Origin: Hermetia illucens | Lineage: Eukaryota; Arthropoda; Insecta; Diptera; Stratiomyidae | DNA length: 64,000 nucleotides | Assembly (NCBI RefSeq): GCF_905115235.1 | Contig: NC_051851.1 | Span: 52,711,240-52,775,239 of the forward strand | Direction of reading: 5' to 3' | Shown: one piece after another, positions 1-12,689 of the stretch | Numbering within the stretch: the first letter of the stretch is position 1 | Layout: every line of letters begins with the position of its first letter | Notes under the pieces: generated by a model | Told to the model about the DNA's origin: nothing | Databases searched by the model: none | What the model saw: the letters and a program-made list of their open reading frames with translations, nothing else | Program-made: the position numbers and the translations under genes

Positions 1-1475
1 CATCTTTATTCTTCCGGTTTGACCAGTGTGGTTTGATGTTGTTGGTTGGTTGGTTTTTGGTGCTGACGTTGCCACCATATATTTTGTCTTGCCTTCATTA
101 ATGTGCAGCCCAAGTACCAATCGCCGCCTGCTCGATTAGGAAGAAGGCAGTTTGTACGTCTCGATTCGCTTTTCGCATGATGTCGACATAGTCAGGATAG
201 GCCAGTAGTTGGGTGGACTTAAAGAGGATCGTACCTCTTGCATTTACCTCAGCATCACGGATCACTTTCTCGAGGGCCAGGTTAAAGAGGACGCATGATA
301 GGGCATAACCTTGTCTTAGACCGTTATTGATCCTGCTGCTTTTATCTGGCCTCGCACATTGGTCAGGGTGATCCTAGTCAGTCTTATCAATTTCGTCGGG
401 ATACCGAATTCTCTCATGGCCGTGTACAGTTTTGCCCTGACCCAATGGTCAAACAGTAGTAGAAAATCTTATAAATGGTACTCAGCAACGTGATACCTCT
501 ATAATTGCTGCACTGTGTGATAGCTCCCTTTTTATTTATGAGAGAGATAATGCCTCTTTGCCACTCTCTCTCCCACACCTTGAGCACAAGTTGATGGACC
601 ACTGAGTGTAACTGGTCGCCTCAATATTTAACCAATTCGGCTGTATTTCCATCGGTTCCTGGCGGCTTATGGTTTTTAATCCGATGAATTGCATAGACTG
701 TTTCTTCTATACTTGGTGGTGGCAGTATTTGTCCGTCGTCTTCAGTTGGCGTTACCTCAAACTCGGCGATGTTTTGGTTGCTAAGTAATTTATCAAAGTA
801 CTCCACCCATCGCTCCAATATGCCCATTCTGTCAGAAATCAGATTTCCCTCTTTGGCTCAGCAGGATGGGCGTCGAGTTGTGTAAGGTTTCATCTTGCTG
901 GACTCTTCGTAAGACTTCCGCGCATGGTGCGGTTGCCCCCGGTACTTAACGAGTTCATAGACTTGTTGGTTCTGCCAAACTTCCTTTTTCCGTCTGTGAA
1001 GTCGCTTCACCATTCGCTGGAGTTTGTAATAAGTCTCCGCGCGTGCCCGCGTTCTTTGAGACTGCAGCATTACTCGGTATGCGGCATTCTTCCGTTCCGT
1101 TGCTAGTTTACATTCATCGTCAAACCAGCCGTTCCGACTCTTTTTCCGGCTGGTTGTGTATGTTTGTGGCCGTATTTATGATAACGTTCTTCAGGTGATT
1201 GTGAAGATCATTTGATGCTTCATTTCCAGGACCTCTGTTGACTGCGATTGTTGCGGCATCCAGTTCCCTATTGTAGGTGTAGGGCTGTGTTGTGAATGGC
1301 TTCAGTGTTAACTCTCACCTGATTGTCAGAGGGGATTCTGGGTGATGTTGTTATTCGAGCTCGGAACACCATGCCAACGAGATAGTGATTTGAGTCTATA
1401 TTGCCCCCCCCCCCTTATTTGTTTTGACATTCATTAAGGGTGAGAGGTGGCGGCGTTCGATCAACACGTGGCTAT
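1..1475 (-). mobile_element. LINE-A (RTE-like) fragment, endonuclease end to reverse transcriptase
   Basis: Reverse-strand remnant of the commonest LINE here. Conceptual pieces include the reverse transcriptase run HQLVLKVWE...WQRGIISLINKKG, CSNYRGITLLSTIYKIF and the HRIKNHKPPGTDG stretch, in the order expected from 5' to 3' on the minus strand. It aligns by eye with the better copy at 52903-56772: the end near 1475 matches the endonuclease region (RRHLSASMNV) and the end at base 1 matches the palm/thumb region. Frames are broken in many places, so it is dead. The 3' end is not in the window or is lost. RTE clade is inferred from the GDFN-type endonuclease, short length and simple-repeat tail seen in other copies. 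Confidence 0.85.
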
Positions 1476-2079
1476 TGGGGCATCAGAATAAATGAGGCAA
1501 GGACGAGATTGTATACTTTCATTAGACAATCTAGATACTTAAGCTCTAGAAGTATCCATAAAAACGCTAAAAGCTTGAAAATTAAAATCAGAAACACAAC
1601 AGTGAGCAATTCGCAGACGATCAAATACGTGGAAGTTAAGTTTTACAAACTCCTCAAGTTTAATCCGTACCTGGAGTTCGCTATAAGTAATGGACGTAAG
1701 ATCTTCTGCCTTCTTGGCAAGAAAATAGATCTTAGCCCTAGGGGATCCCTGGCTCCAACCCTGCCATGCTTAAATTCGAAGCATTTGAACGCCGAATGCT
1801 AAGACATTGCACCGGTCTATCTTAAAACTGGAAGACCATAAAGGTCGGAAAAAATCGTCGAAGTGGAAACAATGGTGATATTTCTCCAATATAAGGCAGG
1901 CAAAAGAGCGACGAAGCGAGGTAGTCGTAGATGAAGTATAATATATATATATATATTTTATATACCACTTAGCGTTAGTTATAGATGCGAAACACCCTGG
2001 AATATGAAGCCATTCATGCCGTTAAATCATGCTTAAATTGGACGGAGATTGTCCTTAATATCCGTCGTGGGAGAAACTA
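1476..2079. other. No gene; faint LINE thumb-domain remnant and AT microsatellite
   Basis: About 600 bases without a supportable gene. Around 1760-1930 on the plus strand a run resembling KFEAFERRMLRHCTG then QYKAGKRATK looks like the region downstream of a LINE reverse transcriptase palm, but it is short and broken. A short (AT)n tract lies near 1943-1962. Confidence 0.35.
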
Positions 2080-2640
2080 TCCTGTCGGTACTTGAGTTCA
2101 GGGATCACGAGATTGTCTCAAAATTGATCATTCGACACCTGGGGGTAATAATTCTATCAAGGATGATGTCAATTATCGGGAGGCCCAAATTAAGTCGCAG
2201 ATTGTTCACCAAGAGTTGTGGTATTCACTGTACAAACATGAGTTTCCCGTACAACCGACTGAGCTCAAATAGGGTGGCATCGGTTGAGACAGTATGTGTT
2301 ATCGCGAGAATGATCCCTGTAAAGGCACTATCGCTACGATAGGCAGAAACATCCGAAAGCAGCTGTCCAGGAGGCCGCAGCAATGGTGAGATAATTTGAA
2401 AAAGGGCCATAGGACTCACACACCAATCCTATGCATTGACAAAGGAATCAAACAAATATACGAAGAAAGAAACATGAGACATGGTGAGTATAGGAAATAC
2501 TTTCATCACCTCGGATTGAACGAATTTCCTGGCTGTTATGAATGCACAGCTCTAACCGAGGACGCGGAGCAAATTAAGTTCTATTGTCCAAGGCTCTTGG
2601 ATGGTAAAAGTATGTGAACGACGCCTTTAATGTAGCTATC
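2080..2640 (+). mobile_element. LINE-C-type (R1/Loa-like) C-terminal fragment
   Basis: Plus-strand pieces match the part of an R1/Loa/Jockey-group LINE after the reverse transcriptase: HLGVIIL, then VETVCVIARMIPVKAL (compare the TVSEPAVMVIAGVIPV run in the copy at 53939), then a Cys/His-type tail FPGCYECTALTEDAEQIKFYCPRLL, the usual C-x2-C...H/E...C arrangement at the end of these ORF2 proteins. Several frame changes; dead. Clade is by motif resemblance only. Confidence 0.6.
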
Positions 2641-5600
2641 ATACCCCATACCATTGTGAAGGATATGGAGAAGCTGGAGACAAACAAGAACGCGGCAAAC
2701 GTAACAACAGTCGTGACACAGAAGAAACGACAGGGCTTGAATTGAGCCAGGAAAGCGTTACTAAGGCATGACTTGAAGATAGTGGTCTAGACCAAAGTTT
2801 TCCTCCAATCATGAAGTAATAATAGATATGGGCTGAAGCCGGGGGTGTTATTAGTGGGAACAAATCCAGCACCTCGCTGCAACCTGGAGCGATAGCGATA
2901 AGATTTACAGCTCCAACCATAAAGAAGTTACCGGAAGCTGTAGTTATTAAACCCTTCGTGTACTTATTATGTAAGAATATTTCGATACAGAACGGTCTTA
3001 TTAAGTGGCTAATAGATCACAGTTTTCGCTTTAACGGGATATACCATTATATAATGTCATAACCTAAAATAAATTCACACAAAAAGGATAACTGTGGAAT
3101 ATCGCAATTTCGTTCCTTAATCTTCCCAATTCATATTTGTTCAACTTTTTTATTCTGGGATGAATTTAATAGGAATATGTTATTATTAACTTTATTTGAG
3201 TAGACATCGGAACCAGGTGTATTTGTAGGGCATATATTTGTATATAACGGCATCCCTTTTCACTTTTATTGGGAAACCTTCCCTCCCCCAAATAAGTATA
3301 AGAGCCACCCACCGCTTTGCTAACTCCCAAGACCGTGTATGTTGTGGGAAGGAGAAGGGGAACAGAATTTACCTGGCTCAGAGCGTAACCTACAATCAGA
3401 GATTCCTTTGAGGTCCCGAAGAATTATTTACCTGGACAATCAGCAGCTTCCAATATGAATAGTAGAGTATTCCGGGTCAAACGGTACGGCCCCGATACTC
3501 CAGTGCTCCGTGCAAACTGCCGTAATCCTATACGTGTTTACTGGTAACTTCTTGTGAGCGGGTATTGTTATAGGAAGAACCAGATCCTCCTTGGTTTAGC
3601 GCAGGTTCTGGACCATTTGTCAGCAGCTCTAACATGTTGCAAGTAGATTCCACCCTTCGCAGCTGCCTGCGGAATCGATAGTTATGCAGACACACAGGCA
3701 GACAAAAACTCGTTTTAAGATTTTGTGTTTACACAAAATTGATAGACAAAATTGATTCCTCCAAACTACAATTTTTATTTTTTAATTTAAATATATATTT
3801 CGTTCATTTATAGCAACATTTTGAAGCAAAGCAAGTTGATTTATTAAATCAAAATCTTAGATTCAGAGGAAAATGAGAAATTGCCGAGATTGTGACAAAT
3901 TGGAACTCAGGCAGCAATATCAGGATAAAACAGCCTCCGTTGCAACTCACCTCTAGAAAACTCAGAAGAACGGCTAATGGCCACCTTCCACAAAAAAATT
4001 ATAGATGAGAAGAAACGTTTAAACACACTTTCCATTAAAAAGAGGAAAAGTGCAAAGTAAATTCAGCATTAACGCCAACAATAAAGGGCTCAGGACGCAA
4101 AATTTAAATATAAGCCGTCTGGAAATTGAAGAATCGCGAGGCAGATCAAAGCAAGCACGGATATGACGACTGGGGTCTTGCAATCAAGACTCACATTAAT
4201 CTGGAGCATAGGACAAATAACTGCATCGTAGTTAAAAAGTAGTAATTACTAAACGCCCCGATAAAGACCAAAGTTGGCGCATAGGCGATCTATTTAAAAT
4301 GCTCATATACATTGTCTTTAATATTACAGCCCATAAAATTTTAGTAGAGAAGTAATGGTCTCTATTTTATCACTGCAATTTCTTAGGAATTGACTATTGA
4401 TCATATACCGGTGAACGGAATGGAGTTAATGAACATTTCTTTGTCAAATCCTACAAGTTTTATTCGAAAATATTACAGTTATGTCCGCTTTTCTTAATAT
4501 CTTAACTCTTTCTCTAATTTTATTTATAGAGCCGCAATGGTTGCATTTATTCAATTTGTTGATCCTCACTTGAAACTTGTCTGATGGATTGAATTTAAAA
4601 TAACAAGCGGTTTTTATAGTATCAATAAAATACCGATCATTCAAGCAAAATCACTTTTACGATAATTATCGATCACATAATTATATGATGAACCTAAAAG
4701 GCCTACTCATTCCAAGCACGAACATTTAACATCCCATTCCATCTGTTCATCATCGTCTTGTCACTTTTTATGGATAGTGTATTCGCAACCATCCTTTACA
4801 GAATAGAGTTACCAAGATCTGCTGCTCGATTGAGAAATTCTTACTATTCCAGTTTAATTTAATTTTTAATGCTAGCTGATAATTAAAATTAAAATAAATG
4901 AAGAAAGTATACGACGTTGAAGTTGAAGTGACTGATTTGATTGAGCGTGAGGTTTCTGGATTTAATACTTGGTCGATTTGTTACTGTGTCGTTATTATGG
5001 TTTTATGGAATTGAAGGGTAATTCGGTAAATAATTGTATAAGACATAAAAAAATAATATTCTAGGGCAAGGCAAGGTTATTCCGTACTGTATAATCCTTC
5101 GATATATCATAATTTACATTTCTTAATAATTCTAGATATTATATCATATCTATTCTGGGAATATAAATGATTTTAATTTTAGAGAGGTAGCAACTCTGGA
5201 AGCGGTTTGGTGGTGAGATCCTACTGTATGGTGCTCTCTACAATCAAAGCAACATCAGAAATTCATGTGTTACTTCATATGCCATATATGACATAAATAA
5301 GACAATTAAAGTCATTGAAGAATCTTTGGATTGTTAAACTTCTCTAAAATCTATCTTTGTTGTCATTTTCTTCCCAACAGAATAATTTACGATTATAATT
5401 CCATTACCTAACGATGAGTAGGATAAGTTGTGCTCTACAATATACATTCATTTTAAAACAGATATACATACGGATATGATAGTCCAGTGCCCCGTTCCAA
5501 TAATTGATGTATTAACCGAGTGACAATTTTTTTTTATGAAAAGTATAGATTTCCTTTTTCTTCTTCAGCCGTTGTTCTATTCTGTAGCGGTCTGATGATG

Positions 5601-5700
5601 GTCTGGTCTTCGTCACTTCAACTCCTCCCCTTTCATTAAAAAATTATGTATACTCAATCCACGGTCAAATGGTAGTATAGGTGCAACGGGCACGTGCACG
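2641..5700. other. AT-rich spacer with bits of repeat family M; no gene
   Basis: No reading frame here has recognisable protein signatures. At about 3160-3250 there is a short stretch matching the middle of repeat family M (TTATTAACTTTATTTGAGTAGA), and at 3690-3735 a GACA-type run followed by TTTTGTGTTTACACAAAA resembling the family M terminus. At 3755-3800 the motif CTCCAAACTACAATTTT matches the loop of the hairpin element at 40916-41037. The rest is unexplained AT-rich sequence. Confidence 0.4.
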
Positions 5701-5704
5701 TTCA

Positions 5705-6415
5705 GACGATGGAGCATAAAACCAGGCAAACGCTTGCTGAACCAACAAGCGCAGCCTTACTACCAAACCCTATCTTTACCTCTACCTGCACATGGTGACC
5801 ACTGGGAGTTCTTTTTTAATGAAAAACTACAGACTGAGAAGTATGAAGGCGAGTTTCCTGTGTCTAAAAAAGTGACAAATTGTATCAACTGGTCCTCCAT
5901 GTGGCCCCAATATAGGATTGATGTAACAGCATTGCAAGGGATGCGAGAGCCACCACAACATATATTACACTGGCCATCCTGTAAACCATGTGCTCGTTGA
6001 AGATTTCTTAGTCAGTCAAAAAATGAAACCTATTGATGTCAATTTTGGGAATACTCGTATATGTGTTAGAATAATCCCTCTAAGCCTAGCCCAAAAAATA
6101 GGATCAAAATCATACTTGGAGATTTTGACAGCTAAGTAGGGACGGAGATCTGGGTTCTTAGCAAGAATAATTGCGAACTCTTGGCCGCTTTCGAGAGAAG
6201 AATCCTCCGAAGAATTTTTGGCCCCCTCCATAAGGATGGACTATTCCGCAGCCTCTATAACGATCAAATCTATGAGCGACACTACGACCATCTGGTTGTG
6301 GTTAAAAATCGGCTCAACAAGTTGTGGTGGGCAGGTCACCTAATCCGTGTGGATGAGGATGATTCAGCACGGAAAGTCTATAAGGACAATATCAATGGTT
6401 GAAAAAGAAGGCGGA
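5705..6415 (+). mobile_element. LINE-A copy with a large internal deletion
   Basis: Plus-strand copy that carries both ends of LINE-A but not the middle. 5709-6010 matches the 5' leader (CGATGGAGCATAAAACC, then a run on the Cys/His-poor leader frame) and the start of the endonuclease (LVSQKMKP). 6100-6140 still resembles the GDF(N) endonuclease site; it is then joined directly to the C-terminal domain FERRILRRIFGP...RLNKLWWAGHLIRVDEDD at about 6175-6400. The reverse transcriptase core is missing. It stops near the NINGRK region, before the normal 3' tail. Such deletion derivatives arise by template switching or later deletion. Confidence 0.75.
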
Positions 6416-7085
6416 TTCTGCCCCAGATGGACAGTAGCGTGGTAATGACTTTAATTTTTTGTAATATTCGATTTTTCTAAGATAACTTTTCGTGGCGAAA
6501 CCTCTGAAAATATGTTTATAATACTATAAAAGTCGAACTCGGTTGCAGGTACAAGTAAGGCTTTCTCCAAATAAATAATGCTCTAATTTAAACATGTTTT
6601 TCTGAAAACAACATTTTCTAATTGGGCATGAAAGATTAAAAAAAAATAGTTGACCAATAGGTTTGAAATCTTAACGTATGATTACATGCATTCAAAACAG
6701 TAGAATGACCCACCGACGATCGGATAGGTTGGTGCTAAAGATTTCGATTTTCATCAGGTTTTTGACGTTAAAAACCGACAAATTTCAAAAATTGGTCACA
6801 TCCCTTTTTGGTGAACACTTTTGATTCTGGGTCAATTTATGGAAAATTTTATATATATTTCGGGAAGTTCCAATTCCCCACTTACGCTGTAAACTTTTGA
6901 TGTTTTATTAAAAAATATGTAGCTGGCAAAAGACGGTCTGGAAAGTTTTTTTTAAAAATAAAGTATTTGACAAATTTTCCCTAAGCGATCCGGTCACTGC
7001 GCTAATTTAGTTGGATTTTGTTCATAACCGGATCATTATATTATTGGTCGTATATTTCGTTGTTATACGGCAATTCACTTCCATA
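6416..7085. other. AT-rich spacer, nothing recognised
   Basis: No protein signature, RNA gene or repeat was recognised in this stretch on either strand. Confidence 0.5.
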
Positions 7086-7089
7086 CTGG

Positions 7090-7290
7090 GATCGAAAAAT
7101 TATTCGGAGGATTCCTCTCTTATATGCGGCTAGCAGTTGGGTAGATTTGCAGAGGATGGTGCTTATCGCATTAGCATTAAAATTATGTATCGTTTTTATA
7201 TCACCGGGCAAAAAGATCCATTATAGGGCTCTTCCTAGGCTCGGGTATTATTCTGCTACTTTTATCTGACCTCCAGTTACGTTGAGGCAG
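7090..7290 (-). mobile_element. LINE-A fragment, degenerate
   Basis: Read on the plus strand, AAAATTATTCGGAGGATTCCTCT matches the LINE-A segment encoding RILRRIF in other minus-strand copies, followed by AGTTGGGTAGATTTGCAGAGGATGGT and GCTCGGGTATTATTCTGCTACTTTTATCTG, which match the region before the YADD box and the motif upstream of it. It is rearranged, since the C-terminal piece abuts the palm piece, and it is dead. Confidence 0.6.
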
Positions 7291-7379
7291 ACTTACAAAC
7301 AGCCGCTCTTTGCTGCAAAAATAAGCGAGTAGGGAGTGGACGTCGTAGTTGACACGTCAACTACGCCCCCTGCTTCCGA

Positions 7380-9250
7380 TGTCACGAGGCAGGTTCATTC
7401 GCTCCACGGCAGAGTTTTGATGATGCATTCGGAATTTGAACATAGTAGTCACACATCCGCCGCTGGAGGTTTTCCAGATCGGTCCTCGTTGATAGCAATA
7501 TTCCGAATGCACAAGCCAGTGAAGGGATAACGGATACAGTCAATGCGCTTATTCTGTTTTTCCTCATGAGAAGAGATTTCAGCAACAGCTTTACATGGCC
7601 CAGAAATTCGAACAGCAGAGCATCCTTCAGATTACCAACTCAAGCATGATTTCATTGCAGAATTTCCAGGTATTTGTAGGAGTGTGTCTTGGTCATAGCT
7701 AGGATGTGAAGATCACGATACCTTTGTGGATGGCTTGGATTCGACACTTGTCTAATCCAAATTTTATCCGTTTATCATGGCTAAACGTGACTACTTTTCG
7801 CAGACTTTTAAGGTGGTTGGCAGTACCAGCATTCAACTTGATGTCATCTAAGTACATCAAGTGTGTCAGCTCACACTTGACACGCAGGCATTCAGTGCCA
7901 TGCAAGACCGATGGGGACTCAACAAATCCCCTTGCAAGATGCCCTTCAGTGGATGAACGCATTCGTAAGGTGGTATGCATCCTTCCATGACTCGCCAAAG
8001 CTTTATTATTTTGGGATCAATGTAAGACGTAGAATATCGATCAGCCAGGTGTGCGGGACGCTGTCGAACGCTATTACACCGTGTCCTTCTTAGAGATAAG
8101 ATAGGTAATCCCCGCAGTGAGGAATGGTGGAAATTTCCCCGGCTAAAGCAAGGCCTAATTTATGCGATGTGCTAACCGACTGCTGACAAATTTATACTAG
8201 AAATTCTGCACCCGATCCAGATCAAGACTTCTACAGCTTTGCGAGCTGTTTATGACTCGTTGAACTTTCTCTTCGGTTACAACCCCAAAATTCATGCCAC
8301 GCGTTGTGGCGCCGTGGGTGCCTTCGGCGACGGTTTACTCAGCGTGCTGGGCGGGTAACCCCCAAAGGCAACCCCAGTTTTGTTCCACTTTAGTCACCGA
8401 AAATTGTACTTCACGTTCTGTTGGGATTCGTTCAGTGGTTCGATGGTTCTTCACGTACGTTCCGTCGCAACTGAGTGTATGCGACTGAAATTTTCTGCTT
8501 TAGTGTGTCCAGAATTTCAGCTACGAGTGCTAGTTACTGTAAACCTGCTGTACTTTATTTTTCACTCGTCTGCTGACATTGCCAGTGTCGATTTGAATCA
8601 GCAGACAGCCGAGATGCAATCTCATCATTGATTTGAGATAGAATGAATGATAGAGTGGCTGGAGATATAGCCTGGGAATACGTGGTCTATACAAAGGATC
8701 CATTTCAGCAGAGACTTTAGCTGGACGGAGGAGAAGAGTGCTTCATCGAGTACTGAAACTGTTGCCTGAAGTGTGACGTGGTGTTGTGGATGTCGCCGCC
8801 TCTGCCCAGATCGACTCTCGGTCACCAGCTTCCGCGATGACCTCAAGTCAAACACGCTCCCTAATGATGGCCGGGATTGCGTAATAAAGCGGTACTGTTC
8901 TGCAGCTGGCTGCACAGTCACTTGCGCGTATGGTAGGAAACGCTCCACGAATCTCTGGTACAATAAGGTTATTCCATTATTTCGTATTAGAAGCGGATGA
9001 TAAAGAGGTTCATTTCCTTAGTAAAGTTTTTCTGCTGCCGACGCGAAGCTACTGAAGTGGTCGCCACAGATTGTGGCAAAATAACTGCAGCAGACAGAGA
9101 TGTTCCTGGTCATCGTGGCGCCTAGACATCGAACCGCTTGACGATTAGCGGTTTCGACGCCGTGCTGTCCATTACACGAGCCCGACCCAGATGCTAAGTC
9201 AGACCTTCTTCTCATTCAATGGATTTACATTTTATACCTGATTATCAGGT
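7380..9250 (-). mobile_element. R4/Dong-like LINE reverse transcriptase remnant
   Basis: Minus-strand pieces in order: FGVVTEEKVQRVINS and TYLISKKDTV near 8300-8100, VPHTWLIDILRL near 8050, HTTLRMRSSTEGHLARG, then CELTHLMYLDDIKL with the YxDD catalytic box at about 7860, FGLDKCRIQAIHKG, and VIPSLACAFGI...TDLENLQRRM near 7500. The THLMYLDDIKL / FGLDKC combination is characteristic of the R2/R4/Dong group and unlike the LINE-A and LINE-B boxes. 7380-8300 is the secure part. 8300-9250 may be its 5' region (a run LPYAQVTVQPAAEQYR on the minus strand), but that is inference. Several breaks; inactive. Confidence 0.65.
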
Positions 9251-12200
9251 GCGGTGGTAGCTTCCTCAGTGATTAATCTGCAAGGCCGCAAATTTCCTGG
9301 ACATTAAGACTGAGGCTATCCATCCCTCCTTCTTTCACAACCGAGGTTGAGACCAGCTACGGAGGAGTATTTACTTATTTATTATCTAATTTACTAACTT
9401 ATTTTCCGATTAAGTTCTGTTGCCTCCCTTTTTTTTACTTTATTTTGTCGTTTTGTTTGTAATTGTTATTGCACACTCATTATTTATTTATATTATTCCC
9501 TTGGCTTTAGACTACCATCCTTTCGAAATATATACCACGGGGAATCGACTATGGGTGTGATCCATTGGGGATTTTCGATTTCGCTAGTTAGCACAAAGAT
9601 GCGACACTTGTGCTGAAGCTATATTATCATATATGTGGTGAATATTCAGTGTCAAGTTCGATATCCTTCGAGACAACTTTTCCTTATTAGCTTTGGTTAA
9701 CTTCTATGGTTGTGCGACTATCACGGAATTTCGTAAATCAGTACACCCTTCTTTCCGCCATAAAGCCTTTTTACCATTCGGGAGAAGAAGAACATCGGAA
9801 AATTAATGAATATCCCCTCCTTTTTGGCATAAATTTCCAAAGAAAAACAAATCTAATTACTGTCTCCGAAATAATGCCATTTAAAACTGATTTAACGGAT
9901 GAACTCGTCTTGAATCCTCTTTAATATTTTGGAGACATCGAAAACAAGTATAGAGAAACCAAAGGGCTAACCAATAACCAAGCCAAGTAACTTCGAGGCT
10001 GCGCACACATTTTCATGGTTCTGCGCACGATAAATAACACTCAGATTAAGGCAACGCATATTGGATTGCCAAAACTGCAGTTTTACTAATACCATATTTT
10101 ATAAGCTATAGTTCTGTGCATATCGTCGTCACCGAGTGTACGAAATTGGCACCCAAATGGTAAAAACTAAGGTATCGAACCATTTCCTTATATTGGCTAC
10201 TTCCAAATTTTTTATGTGTAATATACCCATCTTTGATTATAAATCCAATTCTACTTCAAATATTTCTGATTGTGGATGGCATTCTACGCATTTTAATTTA
10301 AGGCCTCGGAGGAAACATTCAAATTAAATCTTAATATCAAAATGAAGTGTGAGTAGCTTCCACGCATTGTTTTTAATCCAAATCTCAGGCAGGAATAATT
10401 AATGATGTCTTCTTATCTCCCCCTTGTTTCAATACAGATAGGTAGGACTGTATACGTACACAGACTAGAGGAGAAAATAAAAACAAATATAAATCTCCAA
10501 TAGAACACAACAAAGTCTTGGAAGATGAGAAAACCAGGATCAGATACACTGTCGTCCAATATTACACTGCTCTAAGAAGTCGAAAGGAGTCTTTGAAATG
10601 GGAAAAAGGGACTCCTAATCTAATACAACAATTCTATGCTAAAGATACATCAATTCCAAAAGTACAATTTCTATTCGTTTCCATTGTGTGAAATGAGTCG
10701 GTTTGAGGGGGAAATATAGAACAAGGGTTGGGTGGCGGGTAGAAAGACGACATGGGAACGCTTTAAATTAAAACGAGAGCTAGTCTCTTTGCACTTTAAT
10801 TTCACATTCCCTTCAGGCAAAGTCATTTATCATTTTGACTTCGGTTATCTAAAATAAGATCGCATTGAGGGAGTTTTATACCATTGCGCTATTTTTCGTA
10901 TTTTTTTCTTCCACTGGTGCTGGTGCTGAATGCTTCTTCGGCTACTATACAGAAGCTATTGCTTCCTTTATATGATGATATTCTCTCTCGAAATCTTGAG
11001 AACCTATCTCTATCCACCTTGAAGTATTATCTTTTGTCGAGCTCATTTTAGATAGTACGACGACAAGGACCACTGAAATGTCTTGACTCCTTTCTTATTC
11101 TCAACTAAGCGACTAAATTCTTTTGCTGTGCCTTGTTGATGATATTCTCCTATCTTGGAATTGGAGAATGAGGACTTTAACCCTCGCGAGTGTTTCGCCT
11201 CCAATTATTTTAATTGCGCAATTTGTATAACAGAAACTTTTTCACCTATTAATTCCGAGATGTTTGTATGCATCTTATTTTGTATATAAAATGCAAGCGA
11301 CAAGGTTAATGCATCGGTTGTCTTTCATTCTTTGGACAATAACATCGAAAACATTTTTAACAGAAATTAAAGAAAAATTACCAAACCACAAATCTTAAAA
11401 TGGTGGGTAAAGAATTATAATCAATTGCATAATTCTAAATTTCCAAAGTACCCAGAATTACCTAGAGAAATCCACCAGTTTGTGGGTTAAAATAATCCAA
11501 CATTAAAATAAAATCCCACTTATCCGAAAGGATTTGTTTGAAATTGAATCTCCATGTCCGAGATAGTTTTAGAAATTCTTTCTGTTTTCGTTCCGGAATC
11601 TTCTGGATAATTCAGAAAGTCAACATTTTACAGTTGTAAAAGTTCTTGGAAAGCGTGTTTTAATAGGAGTAGAATATTTGAATTTTTGTGATAATTACAA
11701 GAAGACTTCTAGAGAAATATATTCCGAAATTTCGGCATCCTATTTAGGGAATGTTCCTTGAAGTTGGTAGAAGCAGAAAGCAATTAAATACGCCCCAAGG
11801 AAAATGAAATTTTCCATTGACTACGCAATTTTGTCTTCCGCCACCATTAGCTTAATTGATTTTCAAGAAAATTGTAAAAGGGTCATGGTGGATAAATCTA
11901 CAATACGAAAAGAAATAAGTTTTCAACTTTCCTTTGAATTTATATTAGTGAAGAGCATTCTATGAATTTTATAAAAATTATTTGTGATTTAAATTTAAAA
12001 TTTAAATTTTAAATTTAAATTTTTAGCATAGCCCTGGCGCCTATGATTCCTATTCCGTTTTATGCACGTGTTGATAGTTATAACCTTTTTTTACATATTT
12101 CAAAAGTTTTAGATACAAAAGTTTCTTATTCTGATGTACGTATGTTTGTAGGGCTTTCATTTTATCAAAAGTTTGGATGATACAAATGAATGCAAGGAAC

Positions 12201-12689
12201 CGTGAATAGTACTGAATTTAGCTGAATTATTCTCATGTGCGATAATTTTAGTACACTCTTCAAAAATATAGGCTGAAGTAATAGTACTATTCCAGCATAA
12301 ATATAGATTGAAGGGTGCTCTTCAATTTTCAAGATTGTGTCTAAAAAAAGCCTCATGAAGGCAGGTTTCATGTTAGTTAAGGATTGAGCGAGTTCCGGGA
12401 GACGGACCGAACCATTTGGATAGTAACACTTTTTGGTTCACAGACTTCTCTTTTTGGACTGAGCAGTCAAGCTTTACACAATGCCAAATATGCTGTCAGC
12501 ATGTGAACTTTTTACCAATTTAAACCACTCTCAGCTCCTGCTTTCTTCCTTATCGACTCATCGCAGTGGGAAACCTTTTTTAGTACGGATTACTTCCCTT
12601 CTAGCACATTAACTACGCTCGTTTTCTCTGTTCTGTGTCTTATCCAATATTCCCAAGGCATTCTTTTATCGACACGCTTATGACATAAA
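9251..12689. other. AT-rich spacer; no supportable gene
   Basis: A plus-strand 72-codon frame at 9706-9924 (containing NEYPLLFGINFQRKTN) is the only run worth noting; I do not recognise it and see no splice context or partner exons. Near 11990-12025 there is a low-complexity palindromic ATTTAAATTTAAAATTT tract. The rest has no recognised signal. Confidence 0.45.

Noticed and set aside
1943-1962. (AT)n tract as a functional signal
   Set aside because: Ordinary microsatellite in AT-rich sequence.
9706-9924. Possible receptor-like exon (EYPLLFGINF)
   Set aside because: Resemblance to a short proline/aromatic motif of insect receptors is too weak, and no neighbouring exons were found.
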